This document shows, in pieces, positions 42,735 to 52,752 of a stretch of DNA of 64,000 nt. Numbering within the stretch: the stretch's first letter is position 1; every line of letters starts with the position of its first letter. A program made the position numbers and the translations under genes. This DNA is from Geodermatophilus normandii (GTDB lineage: Bacteria > Actinomycetota > Actinomycetes > Mycobacteriales > Geodermatophilaceae). The notes beneath the pieces were generated by a model. That model did no database searches. It saw nothing but the letters and a program-made list of their open reading frames with translations, and had not been told where the DNA came from. The stretch covers positions 3,612,001 through 3,676,000 of the forward strand of contig NZ_QGTX01000001.1 of the NCBI RefSeq assembly GCF_003182485.1, in the 5' to 3' direction.

Positions 42735-43139
42735 TCAGGCTCCCGCCGCGGTGAGGGTCTTGTCGGTGAGGCTGGGCGCCACCAGGGGCACCCGGTCCGG
42801 GCCGGTGAGGATGTACGGGATCGACAGCCCGAGGAGCAGCCGCACGCGGTGCTCGCGCCCGGGGGCGGTCTCCACGGGCACGTGCAGCACGACCGGGTCG
42901 GTGGTGAACCAGTACTCGTCGCCCTTCTCCGCCAGCGCGGCGAAGGGGTGGCGCTGCCCGTTCACGGTGACCGACAGCGAGGAGGGCTCGATGCGCTGCC
43001 CGTCCACGGTCAGGTCGACGCGGGCCAGCGAGGGCAGCGGCAGTGCCCGGTACCAGTGCGAGTAGACGGCGATGTCCAGGCCGTCGGGCGTGGCGGTGAG
43101 CGAGTCGGCGCGCACCACCTGGTCGTCGAGGGGTCCCAT
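42735..43139 (-). CDS. C-glycoside deglycosidase beta-subunit-like protein (set 3)
   Basis: 134 residues. HWYRALPLPSLARVDLTVDG contains the YRxL motif and strand ending DG; DEYWFTTDPVVLHVPV and GLSIPYILTGPD follow in the same places as in set 1. Small all-beta fold. Its ATG shares one base with the stop of the set 4 beta gene (TGATG). Confidence 0.8.
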   Translation of the reverse strand: MGPLDDQVVRADSLTATPDGLDIAVYSHWYRALPLPSLARVDLTVDGQRIEPSSLSVTVNGQRHPFAALAEKGDEYWFTTDPVVLHVPVETAPGREHRVRLLLGLSIPYILTGPDRVPLVAPSLTDKTLTAAGA

Positions 43140-43534
43140 CAGATCTCCTGGGCAGCGAGGGTCAGGCGCTTGGCGTCCCGGCCGCCGCCGGGCACGGGCA
43201 TGTACGAGATCCGCAGCCGGACGGCGACGGCCACCTCGTGCTCGCCGGGTGCCAGCGGCTCGTCGGTCTCGAAGGCGAGCTGCGCCCGCTCCCCCATCTC
43301 CCAGCGGTCGTCGGTGGTGCGCGGCAGCTGGTCGAAGCGGTAGGTGTTGCCGTGCACCGTGAACGTGGTGCGCCCGGCCGGCACGGGCCGGCCGTCGAGG
43401 ACGAGGTCGACGGCCTCGACCATCGACAGCGCCAGGCCCCGGTAGTAGGGCATCCGCACCTCCACGACGCCGCCGGTGCGGCCGTCGTCGAGGGCCCGGA
43501 AGCCCTCCTCGCAGACGATGTACCTGTCGAACAT
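43139..43534 (-). CDS. C-glycoside deglycosidase beta-subunit-like protein (set 4)
   Basis: 131 residues. PYYRGLALSMVEAVDLVLDG, RWEMGERAQLAFE and VRLRISYMPVPGG correspond to the beta-type blocks. It lies between its probable alpha (43534-44541) and the set 3 beta. The stop/start bases are shared with both neighbours. Confidence 0.8.
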   Translation of the reverse strand: MFDRYIVCEEGFRALDDGRTGGVVEVRMPYYRGLALSMVEAVDLVLDGRPVPAGRTTFTVHGNTYRFDQLPRTTDDRWEMGERAQLAFETDEPLAPGEHEVAVAVRLRISYMPVPGGGRDAKRLTLAAQEI

Positions 43535-44541
43535 CAGGCGTCCTCTCCGGTGGGCTCGCCGAGCAGGCGGGCGAACATGGCGTGCTGGCGGCGGACCTGC
43601 TCGACGCTGTCCACGGGGAAGGCGTCCTGGACGTGGCGGTTGCCCTCGTACTCGCTGGACAGGTGGCCGTCGAAGCCGCCCTCGACCAGCACCGGGACGA
43701 TCCGGTCGTAGGGGATCGAGTACTCGACCTCGTCCGGGGTCATCTCGTAGAACTTCGCCTGGATGTGCCCGATCAGGGGCATGTGCTCGAGCATCGCCTT
43801 GGGGTCGGACCAGATGTAGTGCGTCGCCTGGCGGGCCAGGCCGAAGTCGACCGGGCCGCCGCCGCGGTAGTTGACGACGTCCATGAGGGCGTGGGTGTCG
43901 CCGTGGTCGTCGTAGGTCCTGGTGATCAGGTCGACCAGCTCGGGCTTGGCGCCGTCGCGCAGCGCCCGCTCGGAGACCACCCGCGGGAAGCGCTCGACGT
44001 AGGTGCCCATGTCGGGCATCAGGCCCAGCGCGGGCGACCCGGTGCGGTACATGACCTCGAGGTGCTCGAGGATCCAGGGGTGCCCGTAGTGGAAGGGCGC
44101 ATGCACCTCCAGCAGCAGCCGGACGCCCTTCTCCTCGGCGTAGGGCGCCGCCTCCTCCATGACCTCCGGAGGGGTGTTGATGATCGCCCGCACGATGGTC
44201 GCGCCCAGCCGGACGGCGACGTCGACGTCCCGGCAGACGGAGGCGACCTGCTCCTCGCGCGTCAGCCACCGGTCGGGGTGCAGCTTGGTGTCGAGGAAGA
44301 GGTCGGTCGCGACCGGCGTCGTCCCGTACCGCTCCATCCACGCCGACCACTGCTCGACGAACTCGTCGGTGACCTGCGGGAACCCCGGGATCATCTGCTC
44401 GGGGATGATCTCGATGCCCCGTGCGCCGATCTCGCCGGCGACGCGGATGCAGTCCTCGACGGACATCGTGCGGAGGAAGTACTCCTCCTGGAACGAGTAG
44501 AGGCTGACGCCCCGCTTGATCTGGTGTGCCGGCGTGGTCAC
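43534..44541 (-). CDS. C-glycoside deglycosidase alpha-subunit-like TIM barrel (set 4)
   Basis: 335 residues. RGVSLYSFQEEYFLRTMSV, ARGIEIIPEQMI, LLLEVHAPFHYG, LGLMPDMGTYV, IGHIQAKFYEM, HLSSEYEGNRHV and RRQHAMFARLL. The third ligand block reads HIQAKFY, like the fused protein. The GTG start is 13 bp after the ATPase gene. Confidence 0.8.
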   Translation of the reverse strand: MTTPAHQIKRGVSLYSFQEEYFLRTMSVEDCIRVAGEIGARGIEIIPEQMIPGFPQVTDEFVEQWSAWMERYGTTPVATDLFLDTKLHPDRWLTREEQVASVCRDVDVAVRLGATIVRAIINTPPEVMEEAAPYAEEKGVRLLLEVHAPFHYGHPWILEHLEVMYRTGSPALGLMPDMGTYVERFPRVVSERALRDGAKPELVDLITRTYDDHGDTHALMDVVNYRGGGPVDFGLARQATHYIWSDPKAMLEHMPLIGHIQAKFYEMTPDEVEYSIPYDRIVPVLVEGGFDGHLSSEYEGNRHVQDAFPVDSVEQVRRQHAMFARLLGEPTGEDA

Positions 44542-44554
44542 GGTGCTCTCCCGG

Positions 44555-45781
<1,227 letters not shown>

Positions 45782-45806
45782 GACAGCTCCTGGGAGGTGG
45801 GGGGAC

Positions 45807-46694
45807 TCAGGACGGGGATGCGGTCTGCCTGCGGAAGTCGACCCAGCCGGGCAGCTCCCAGGGGCGGGTCAGCGCCTCGCGCAGCCGGGCGGCGAGGTCG
45901 TCGGCGTCGGGCAGCGGCGAGCTGCGGCCGTCGGCGCGGGCGTAGACGCGGCAGGTGAGGGCAGGCGGCGCGTCCACCGGGAACAGGTCGCGGCGGCCGA
46001 CCTGGAACGTGGGCGACCCCGGGAAGCCCAGGCGTGCGGCCTCCTCCCGGGAGCGCACCTCGCGCTCGGCGACGTGCACCTCTCCCCTGCCGAGGTCGTC
46101 GAGAACGCGCCGGAGGAGGTCGGCGGCCTGCCCGTGGGTCGGGCAGCCGGCCCACCAGAGCAGCTCGACGCGCCACTTGACCGAGCAGCCGGCCGGTGAG
46201 GTGACCGGCCGGGCGACCTCGCGGCCGGCCAGCACGTCGGCCAGCGCGGCCCGCAGCCAGGCGGCGTCCTGCGCCGGGTCGTCGTGGTCGCCGTCGGGCG
46301 CGCCGGAGTAGCGGAGGACGCCGTCCCGGTCGACGACGAAGACCTCGGGCGTGGCGGTGGCGCCCCACGCGCGGGCGGCGGACTGCTCGGCGTCGCGGAG
46401 GAAGGGGCCGGCCACCTCGCCGGCGGCGACGCGGGCCCGCATGCCGTCGACGGAGTCCTCGGGGTGGTCGGTCTCGTCGTTGCTCACCACCTGGACGACG
46501 GCGACGTCGCGGTCGGCCCAGTCCCGGGCGACGGCCTGGATCCGGTCGTGCCAGGCGCGGGCGTACGGGCAGCCGTTGGCGGTGAAGACGACGACCGACG
46601 CCGCGTGCGCCGCCGGGTCGAGCCGGACGACGACGCCGTCGGTGTCGGGCAGGGCGAGCGGCGGCGCGGGGTCGCCGACGGTGAGCCGGGTCAT
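45807..46694 (-). CDS. Redoxin (AhpC/TSA-like) fused to a second thioredoxin-like domain
   Basis: 295 residues. Residues ~1-160: redoxin fold with [15 protein letters not shown] and the Cys motif [11 protein letters not shown], then [16 protein letters not shown]. Residues ~175-295: [23 protein letters not shown] and [18 protein letters not shown], a second thioredoxin-like half with CPTH. It may protect against peroxide made by the FAD oxidases in the same unit (inference), since GMC oxidases that use O2 give H2O2. The start overlaps the set 5 beta stop (ATGA). Confidence 0.78.
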   Translation of the reverse strand: MTRLTVGDPAPPLALPDTDGVVVRLDPAAHAASVVVFTANGCPYARAWHDRIQAVARDWADRDVAVVQVVSNDETDHPEDSVDGMRARVAAGEVAGPFLRDAEQSAARAWGATATPEVFVVDRDGVLRYSGAPDGDHDDPAQDAAWLRAALADVLAGREVARPVTSPAGCSVKWRVELLWWAGCPTHGQAADLLRRVLDDLGRGEVHVAEREVRSREEAARLGFPGSPTFQVGRRDLFPVDAPPALTCRVYARADGRSSPLPDADDLAARLREALTRPWELPGWVDFRRQTASPS

Positions 46695-47074
46695 CGGGCG
46701 GTCGCCTCCGTGCGGACGGTGGCGCGCTGCACGAGCGGCACGCCGGGGGCCTGCTGGATGTAGGGGATGCGCACGGCGAGGGCGACCTCGACCACGTGCG
46801 CCGCGCCGGGCGTGCCGGCGGTGTCGAGGGCGGCGTCGAGGGTGTCCCGGAGGTCCCACCAGGCCGCGGACGCGGCCGCGTCGGCGAGCGAGCCGGTGAA
46901 GCCGCCGACGGCGAGCGCGCGGACGGCCACCGGGGCGCCGTCCACCGTGACGTCCAGCGACTCGAGGCAGGAGACCGGCAGCGAGCGGTACCAGGGCAGG
47001 TGCACCGCCACGGTCAGCCGGCCGTCGCGGACCGCCAGCGCGTCGGGGCGCAGGGTCCCCTCGGTCATCGTCAC
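46691..47074 (-). CDS. C-glycoside deglycosidase beta-subunit-like protein (set 5)
   Basis: 127 residues. PWYRSLPVSCLESLDVTVDG and VALAVRIPYIQQAPGVPLVQ carry the beta-type motifs. The middle is Ala-rich and divergent. GTG at 47074 overlaps the alpha stop by 4 bp; ATG at 47068 is the alternative. Confidence 0.78.
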   Translation of the reverse strand: MTMTEGTLRPDALAVRDGRLTVAVHLPWYRSLPVSCLESLDVTVDGAPVAVRALAVGGFTGSLADAAASAAWWDLRDTLDAALDTAGTPGAAHVVEVALAVRIPYIQQAPGVPLVQRATVRTEATAR

Positions 47075-48066
47075 GCGGGCACCGCCGTCCGGGCTGCGGC
47101 CAGCTCGGTCAGGAGCGCGACGTGGGCGGTCGTGACGGCCACCGCGTCGGCGTCGGCGCGCTCGAGCAGCTCGTGGCCGCCCCACTCGCTGAGCAGGGCG
47201 CCGGTGTAGCCGGCCGCGCCCAGTGCCGCGAGCCAGGCGCCGTGCGGAGCGCGCACGGTCTCGACGTCGGGGTCCCAGAACTTGGCGTGCGCGTGCCGGA
47301 CCAGCGGGAGGAGGTCCGCCCACGCGGCCGGCGTGGAGCGGCCGCACCGGCCGAGGACCCCCGCGACGAGGATCGACAGCTCCTCCCGCCGCGGGTGCCC
47401 GGCGAGGGCCGCGAGCGCGGTGCCGATGCGGGCTCCCGCCGGCCCGTCCTGCGCCCAGGCGGCGTGCACGGCGGCGACGCCGTCGGCGTCGAGTCCGAGC
47501 CGCCGCAGGGCGGTGCCGAGCGCGTCCGGCAGCGCCGGGGTCGTCAGGCTGCTGTCGAGCGTGAGGCCCAGGTACGGGCTGCCGGTCGACCGCTGCAGCT
47601 CGGCCACCTCGAGGACGGCCGGGGCGTCGGGCGGGGTGGCGCCCTGCACCTCGAAGGTGAGGACGACGCCGAGCCGCTCGGCCTCCGCGGCCACCCGACG
47701 CAGCAGCGCGCTGCCCATCCCGAGGGTCGCGCGGACCGCGCCGAAGCCGAGCCGCGCCGCGGCCTCGAGCTGGGGCCGGACGTCGTCGAGGGCCTCGTCG
47801 TCGGTCATCGGGCGGCCGGGACGGCGGAACAGGTCGGTGTAGACCCCGAGCGCGGCCGGCACGAGGCCCAGCCGGTCGACCGCCGCGCGGAACGCCCGCT
47901 CCTCGCGGGGGTCCACCGCCGGGAAGCCCCGCCACGCCTGGTGGCCGACGACCTCGACCGCCGGGCCGCACCCGGCCGCGGCGACCCGCTCGAGCAGGCC
48001 GGGCAGGTCGGCACCGGCGCGCCAGTCGGGCGTCAGCGAGAACAGCGTGGTCCCCAGCACGACCAT
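47071..48066 (-). CDS. C-glycoside deglycosidase alpha-subunit-like TIM barrel (set 5, divergent)
   Basis: 331 residues. GTTLFSLTPDWRAGADLPG, VVLTFEVQGATPP, LGLTLDSSLTT, VRHAHAKFWD and LLSEWGGHELL. The layout matches set 1, but blocks are altered: EVQGA replaces E[L/I]HAP and SEWGGH replaces SEWEGH. The metal Glu/Asp/His/Glu can still be placed, so activity is possible with different specificity. With its beta subunit and the Gfo/Idh/MocA gene next to it, the trio mirrors the DgpA-B-C layout. Confidence 0.75.
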   Translation of the reverse strand: MVVLGTTLFSLTPDWRAGADLPGLLERVAAAGCGPAVEVVGHQAWRGFPAVDPREERAFRAAVDRLGLVPAALGVYTDLFRRPGRPMTDDEALDDVRPQLEAAARLGFGAVRATLGMGSALLRRVAAEAERLGVVLTFEVQGATPPDAPAVLEVAELQRSTGSPYLGLTLDSSLTTPALPDALGTALRRLGLDADGVAAVHAAWAQDGPAGARIGTALAALAGHPRREELSILVAGVLGRCGRSTPAAWADLLPLVRHAHAKFWDPDVETVRAPHGAWLAALGAAGYTGALLSEWGGHELLERADADAVAVTTAHVALLTELAAARTAVPA

Positions 48067-48067
48067 C

Positions 48068-49144
48068 TCAGCCGACCTCGACCCAGCTGCGGGTGCGCGA
48101 GGACTCGAGGACGGCCTCGGTGAGCCGCGCGGCGCGCAGGCCGTCGGCGAAGGTGGGCAGGCCGTCCGGGCGTTCCCCGGCGAGGGCTGCGTAGGTGTCG
48201 GCGACGAAGGCGTCGAAGCAGTCCTGGTAGCCCTGCGGGTGCCCGGACGGGACGACGCTGTAGCGGGCTGCCGCCGGTCCCTCGCCGGCCCCGCGCAGCA
48301 GCTGCCGGTTGACCTCGCGGCCGCCGATCCACAGCGAGTCGGGGTGCTCCTGGTCGAAGCACAGCGACTCGGCCGCCGCGTCGACGGAGAACCACAGCCG
48401 GTTCTTCCGCCCCTGGCTGACCTGGCTCACCGTGAGGTTGCCGAAGGCACCCCGGTCGGTCTCGAACAGCACCAGCGCGGCGTCCTCGGTGGCGACCGGG
48501 CGGCCGCCCCGCTCGGGGACCACGGTGGCGGTGCGGGCGGCGAGTCGGGTGATGCGGTGACCGGCGACGAACTCGACCAGGTCGCACCAGTGGACGCCGA
48601 TGTCGGCGAAGGCCCGCGACGCCCCTCCGGCGGCCGCGTCGACCCGCCAGTCGTCGTCGCCGTCCTCGGCCAGCCAGTCCTGGAGGTAGGAGCCGTGCAG
48701 GAGGCGCACCGGCCCGGCCGTCCCGTCGGCGACGCGGGCACGCGCCTCGCGGACGGTCGGGTAGAAGCGGTAGACGAACGGCACCGTGGCGGTCACCCCG
48801 GCCTCGGCGGCCAGCGTGACCAGCTCGGCGGCCTCGGCGGCGTCGACGGCCAGCGGCTTCTCGCAGACCACGTGCTTGCCGGCGGCGATCACCGCGCGCA
48901 CCAGCGGGGCGTGCGCCGCGTTCGGGGTGCACACGTGCACCACGTCGACGTCGTCGGCGGCGAGCAGCTGCTCCACGGTGTCGGTCGGGTACTCCGCGCC
49001 GATCCGCTCGCCGCCGGCGCGCGAGGACTCCGGGGTGGACCCGACCACGCGGGAGACCGTCCCGCCCGCCCGGCGGACCGCCCGGGCGTGGACGGTGCCC
49101 ATGAAGCCGGCCCCGACGATGCCGGCCCGGATCCGATCGCCCAC
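48068..49144 (-). CDS. Gfo/Idh/MocA-family oxidoreductase; first gene of the 49.1-35.1 kb unit
   Basis: 358 residues. AGIVGAGFMGTVHARAV is the NAD(P) Rossmann loop and VVCEKPLAVDAAEA the EKP motif; the C-terminal half is the family's beta-sheet domain (DIGVHWCDLVEFVAGHR). The GTG has AAGGAGA upstream. These enzymes oxidise or reduce sugar hydroxyls; DgpA of C-glycoside degraders belongs here and makes the 3-oxo-glycoside. The set 5 alpha/beta genes follow directly. Confidence 0.86.
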   Translation of the reverse strand: MGDRIRAGIVGAGFMGTVHARAVRRAGGTVSRVVGSTPESSRAGGERIGAEYPTDTVEQLLAADDVDVVHVCTPNAAHAPLVRAVIAAGKHVVCEKPLAVDAAEAAELVTLAAEAGVTATVPFVYRFYPTVREARARVADGTAGPVRLLHGSYLQDWLAEDGDDDWRVDAAAGGASRAFADIGVHWCDLVEFVAGHRITRLAARTATVVPERGGRPVATEDAALVLFETDRGAFGNLTVSQVSQGRKNRLWFSVDAAAESLCFDQEHPDSLWIGGREVNRQLLRGAGEGPAAARYSVVPSGHPQGYQDCFDAFVADTYAALAGERPDGLPTFADGLRAARLTEAVLESSRTRSWVEVG

Positions 49145-49192
49145 GGAGGTCTCCTTCGGTCGAGTGTTCGTCACTTGCGTGACCTGGACTAC

Positions 49193-49222
49193 ATACTTCT
49201 TCCGAGAGTCGGAGAAAGTCAA
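49193..49222 (-). promoter_or_regulatory. Promoter of the 49.1-35.1 kb unit
   Basis: On the minus strand TTGACT (49222-49217), an 18-bp spacer and AAGTAT (49198-49193). Flanking bases (CTCCG and AGAAGTATGT) are the same as at the sugar-binding-protein promoter at 52630-52659, so the two are regulated or derived together. Confidence 0.65.
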
Positions 49223-49245
49223 CGCTGCGGGGGCGTGCCCGTGCT

Positions 49246-49271
49246 GATGCCGGGCATCGGTCCGGGTGATG
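49246..49271 (-). promoter_or_regulatory. Island motif, copy 2
   Basis: GATGCCGGGCATC followed by GGTCCG and GGTGATG. It lies 23 bp upstream of the -35 TTGACT, the same spacing as copy 3. It is probably an activator or repressor site. Confidence 0.62.
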
Positions 49272-49329
49272 GAGCAGTGCGTCGGGGCGCGGCCCCGGTC
49301 CCCCCGCGCGGCCGGTCCTCCCGCGCGGC

Positions 49330-49365
49330 CGGTCCTCCCGCGCGGCGGTGGGCGCGGGAGGACCG
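49330..49365 (-). terminator. Hairpin after the MalG-type permease gene
   Basis: GGTCCTCCCGCGC and its complement form a 14-bp stem with an 8-nt loop, 6 bp after the permease stop. A direct repeat of CGCGCGGCCGGTCCTCC precedes it. Confidence 0.7.
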
Positions 49366-49371
49366 CGGGAC

Positions 49372-50205
49372 CTACTTGATGCCGCCGGCGAAGCCCTGGA
49401 TGAACTTCTTCTGCGCGAAGAGGTAGAAGGCCAGGATCGGCACCATCGAGATGATCACGATGGCGAAGATCTTGTTCCAGGCGGAGACCAGCGAGCCGAC
49501 GTAGTAGTACATCGACACCGGCAGCGTCTGGCTGTCCGAGCCGCCCAGGAAGATCAGTGCGGAGAAGAAGTCGTTCCAGACGATCAGCCCGGTGAGGATC
49601 GCCACCGTGCCGGTGGCCGGCGCCATGAGCGGCAGCACGACGCGGAAGAAGACCCGCGCCGGGCTCGCGCCGTCCAGCGCCGCGGCCTCCTCGTAGTCAC
49701 GCGGGAGGTTGCGGAAGAACCCGGCGTAGAGGAAGACCGCCAGCGGCATCAGCGTGCCGACGTAGAGGACGACCATCCCCCAGAGGGAGCCGACCAGGCC
49801 GACCTGCCGGGCGCCGATGTAGAGCGGGATGAGGCCCAGCTGCGTCGGCAGGACGATGGCGACGAGGAACAGGTAGAAGGCGACGCTCCCCCACCGCCGG
49901 GTGGTGCGCGCCAGCACGTACGCGGCGAGGGAGCCGAAGGCCACCAGCCCCGCGATGCTCCCCACGGTGATGACCACGCTGTGCAGCAGGGCCATCAGGA
50001 TGTTGTTGTCGCCGCCCGCGGTGAGCACCTCGGCGAAGTTGCCCACGGTCGGCCGGCTCGGCGGCGCGGACGTGCCGGTCGTGAGCAGCTCCTCGTCGGG
50101 CTTCAGGGCCGTGATGACCAGGAAGTAGAACGGCAGCAGCGTGAGCAGGGCGGCGATCCAGACGATCGCCTCGCGCAGCGCCGTCGCCTTCGTGTAGCGG
50201 AACAT
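49372..50205 (-). CDS. MalG-type carbohydrate ABC permease
   Basis: 277 residues, six helices. The EAA loop is EEAAALDGASPARVFFRVVLPLMAP and the C-terminus ends KKFIQGFAGGIK, a typical MalG ending. It pairs with the permease upstream at 14 bp and needs an ATPase in trans, probably the one at 44555-45781. It imports the glycoside or sugar of the island. Confidence 0.9.
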   Translation of the reverse strand: MFRYTKATALREAIVWIAALLTLLPFYFLVITALKPDEELLTTGTSAPPSRPTVGNFAEVLTAGGDNNILMALLHSVVITVGSIAGLVAFGSLAAYVLARTTRRWGSVAFYLFLVAIVLPTQLGLIPLYIGARQVGLVGSLWGMVVLYVGTLMPLAVFLYAGFFRNLPRDYEEAAALDGASPARVFFRVVLPLMAPATGTVAILTGLIVWNDFFSALIFLGGSDSQTLPVSMYYYVGSLVSAWNKIFAIVIISMVPILAFYLFAQKKFIQGFAGGIK

Positions 50206-50218
50206 CGAGCCAGCCCCT

Positions 50219-51172
50219 TCAGGAACGATCCCGGGTGACCGCCTGCTGCAGCACCGAGAAGACGAGCATGATCACGGTCAGCAGGAGGGCCAGCGCGGCG
50301 CCGTAGCCGAAGTTGCTCAGCGCAAAGGTCTCCTTGTAGACCTGCGTGGCCAGCGTCTCGGTGGCGCCGGCGGGACCGCCGCCGGTGAGCGCCATGACCT
50401 GGTCGAACACCCGCAGGCCCTGGATGAGCATCAGGGTCGAGGCGATGGCGATCGAGGGGCGGACCGACGGCACGGTGATGTGCCGGAAGCGCCGCCAGGT
50501 GCTCGCCCCGTCGAGGGCCGCGGCCTCCTCGATCTCCGGCGGCACGGTGGCCAGGCCGGCGAGGTAGATGACCATGACCATGCCGGTGGTCTGCCACGCC
50601 ATGACGACCAGCACGGCCCACAGGGCCAGCGTCGGGTCGGCCAGCCACGTGCGCGGCTCCATGCCGACCCAGCCGAGGACGTCGTTGAGCGGGCCGTTGA
50701 AGTCGAAGATGAACTTCCAGACGTAGGACACGGCCAGCGGGCTGAGCACCACCGGCATGAAGAACAGCACCCGGAGCAGGTAGCGGGTCTTCAGCGTGCG
50801 GTTGAGCGCCAGCGCCAGCAGCAGCCCCACGACGTTGGTGAGGACGAGGAAGCCGAACGCCAGGAACAGCGTGTTCTTCAGCGACCCGATCGACGCGGGG
50901 TCCTCGAGGATCCGCCGGAAGTTGTCGAGGCCGACGAAGTCGAAGTCGCCGATCCCCGTCCAGTTGGTGAACGCGTAGAGGGCGCCGCCGGCGGTGGCCA
51001 GGTAGTGGATGAGCAGCACCGCGAGGATGGCCGGCAGTGCCCACCACCAGCGGCCGTAGGTGATCAGTGGCCGGCTGCGCCGGGAGCGGGCGGGGCGCCC
51101 GCTCCCGGCGGCCGGGACCGTGCCCCGGACGACCGGACCGGTGTCCTGCGGAGTACCCATGGTTGCGGTCAT
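50219..51172 (-). CDS. MalF-type carbohydrate ABC permease
   Basis: 317 residues. A ~35-residue Arg-rich cytosolic N-terminus, then six helices; EAA loop EEAAALDGASTWRRFRHITVPSVRP. WTGIGDFDFVGLDNFRRIL is a common MalF block. ATG at 51172 is used; ATG 12 bp downstream is possible. Confidence 0.9.
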   Translation of the reverse strand: MTATMGTPQDTGPVVRGTVPAAGSGRPARSRRSRPLITYGRWWWALPAILAVLLIHYLATAGGALYAFTNWTGIGDFDFVGLDNFRRILEDPASIGSLKNTLFLAFGFLVLTNVVGLLLALALNRTLKTRYLLRVLFFMPVVLSPLAVSYVWKFIFDFNGPLNDVLGWVGMEPRTWLADPTLALWAVLVVMAWQTTGMVMVIYLAGLATVPPEIEEAAALDGASTWRRFRHITVPSVRPSIAIASTLMLIQGLRVFDQVMALTGGGPAGATETLATQVYKETFALSNFGYGAALALLLTVIMLVFSVLQQAVTRDRS

Positions 51173-51214
51173 CGTCAGTCCCTTGGTCGGTCGGTCCGGG
51201 AGTGGGGATCGGCC

Positions 51215-52524
51215 TTACTGGTCCCAGGCCTGGTCGACGCCCTGGAGCACCGAGTCGATGTCGCCCTGTCCGGCGATCAGGCCCTGGACCCCCGTGGCCA
51301 GGGCGTCGTAGACGCCCGGGTTGGGCCAGCTCAGGTTGGGCAGCGGCGCGTAGCTGCCGGACTCCAGGAGCTCCCGCACCGGCTCGAACACCGGGTTGAG
51401 GTTCTCGTCGGGACCGGTGATCGCGACGCCGCCCTGGATCTCGGTGAACCGGGCGGCGTTCTCCGGCTCCGCCATCCAGGCCAGGAACTCCTGCGCGGCC
51501 TGCTTCTGCGGGTCCTCGGCGGCGGCGTTGATGCTCAGCGCGTAGTTGGAGGAGGCCAGCAGGTAGGGCTCGCCACCCTCGGCCGGCGGGAAGGGCTGGA
51601 CCTCGAGCGCCAGCCCCGGCGTCGCGTTGTTGAGCTCGTTGGCCGCGGAGCCCGGGAGGAAGCCGCCCAGCGAGGTGCCCTGGGTCATGCCCTGGGTGAT
51701 GGCGTCGAAGCCGGCACCCGCGGCGCCCTGCTGGAAGCAGCCGGCCTCGTTCATGTCGACGACCGTCTGCAGGGTCTCCTGCCAGCCCTCGCTGTCGGCG
51801 AAGGAGACGTCGCCGGCCGCACGCTGCTCGTTCCAGTCCGGGGTCTCGGCGTACACCCGCGTCGCGGAGATCGCCATGGCCATCAGGCCGGGGTTGGGCG
51901 GGACCGAGCCGGCGACGACGAACATCGACTTGCCCTCGTCGGCCAGCGGGCCACAGGCGTCGATGAGCCCGTCGGAGTTCTCGGGGATCTCCACGCCGGC
52001 GTCGGAGGCGGCCGTCGGGTTCCAGGTCATGCCGACCGGGATGAGGTTGGTCGGCTGGGCGTACACCTCGCCGTCGATGCCGTACAGGGACTCGCTGCCC
52101 TCCGGGACCAGCGCCGCGGACTCCTCCCCCAGCGGCTCGAGCAGGTTCGCCTCGGCCAGCGGGAGGACGGCGTTGGCCTGCCCCGCACCGGGCGAGAACA
52201 TCATGAGGTCGGGCGCGTTGCCGCCCTGCAGCTGCGTGCGGATGGTCAGGCCGTAGCTGTCCGGGGGCAGCGGCTGCGTCTCGATCTGGACACCGGTCTC
52301 CTCCGAGTACTGCTCGGCCAGCACGGTCCACGGGTTCTCGGCGCCGCCGCTGGCGTTCTCGAAGGCGAAGCTGAAGCTGTCCGCCGGACCGCCGGAACCG
52401 CCGGAGCCGCCCGAGCCGGTGTCGTCGCTCCCCCGCCGCAGGCGGCGAGGGTCAGCGCGCCCAGGGCCGGCAGGGCGAGGAGGACACCGGTGCGGCGGAG
52501 CCCCCGGTGGCGATGCTGGGTCAT
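51215..52524 (-). pseudogene. Sugar ABC transporter binding lipoprotein, frameshifted after the lipobox
   Basis: ATG 52524 opens a signal peptide with lipobox LTLAACGGG. One base is missing from the C5 run at 52430-52434, after which the frame shifts. In the frame after the gap the protein continues GSDDTGSGGSGG, then ENPWTVLAEQYSEETGVQIE and a complete SBP_bac_1-type fold ending GVDQAWDQ. Adding one C restores a ~436-residue protein. Without it, only a signal-less product from GTG 52324 could be made. It is essential to the importer, so sequencing error is as likely as mutation. Confidence 0.8.
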
Positions 52525-52629
52525 GTGGTGCCTCTCTTCACGTGTCCGGGGACCGGACGACGACTGCGACGGTGGTTCCGAGCGCCGCGTCCGGTCCGAG
52601 TCGGATCCCGTCCGCGTGATGGCAACCAC

Positions 52630-52659
52630 ATACTTCTGCCAGCCAGCGGAGGAAGTCAA
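52630..52659 (-). promoter_or_regulatory. Promoter of the sugar ABC operon
   Basis: Minus strand TTGACT (52659-52654), 18-bp spacer, AAGTAT (52635-52630), with CTCCG and AGAAGTATGT as in the 49.2-kb promoter. Confidence 0.65.
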
Positions 52660-52682
52660 TGCAACCTGGACGTAACGCTGGT

Positions 52683-52708
52683 GATGCGGCACATCAGCCG
52701 CAGTGATG
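52683..52708 (-). promoter_or_regulatory. Island motif, copy 3
   Basis: GATGCGGCACATCAGCCGC then AGTGATG. It lies 23 bp upstream of the -35, exactly as for copy 2. It is also 44 bp past the stop of the ROK gene. Confidence 0.62.
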
Positions 52709-52752
52709 ACGCAGACCACACCGCAGGTCGCCGGCGAGCGGCCGCGCACGGC

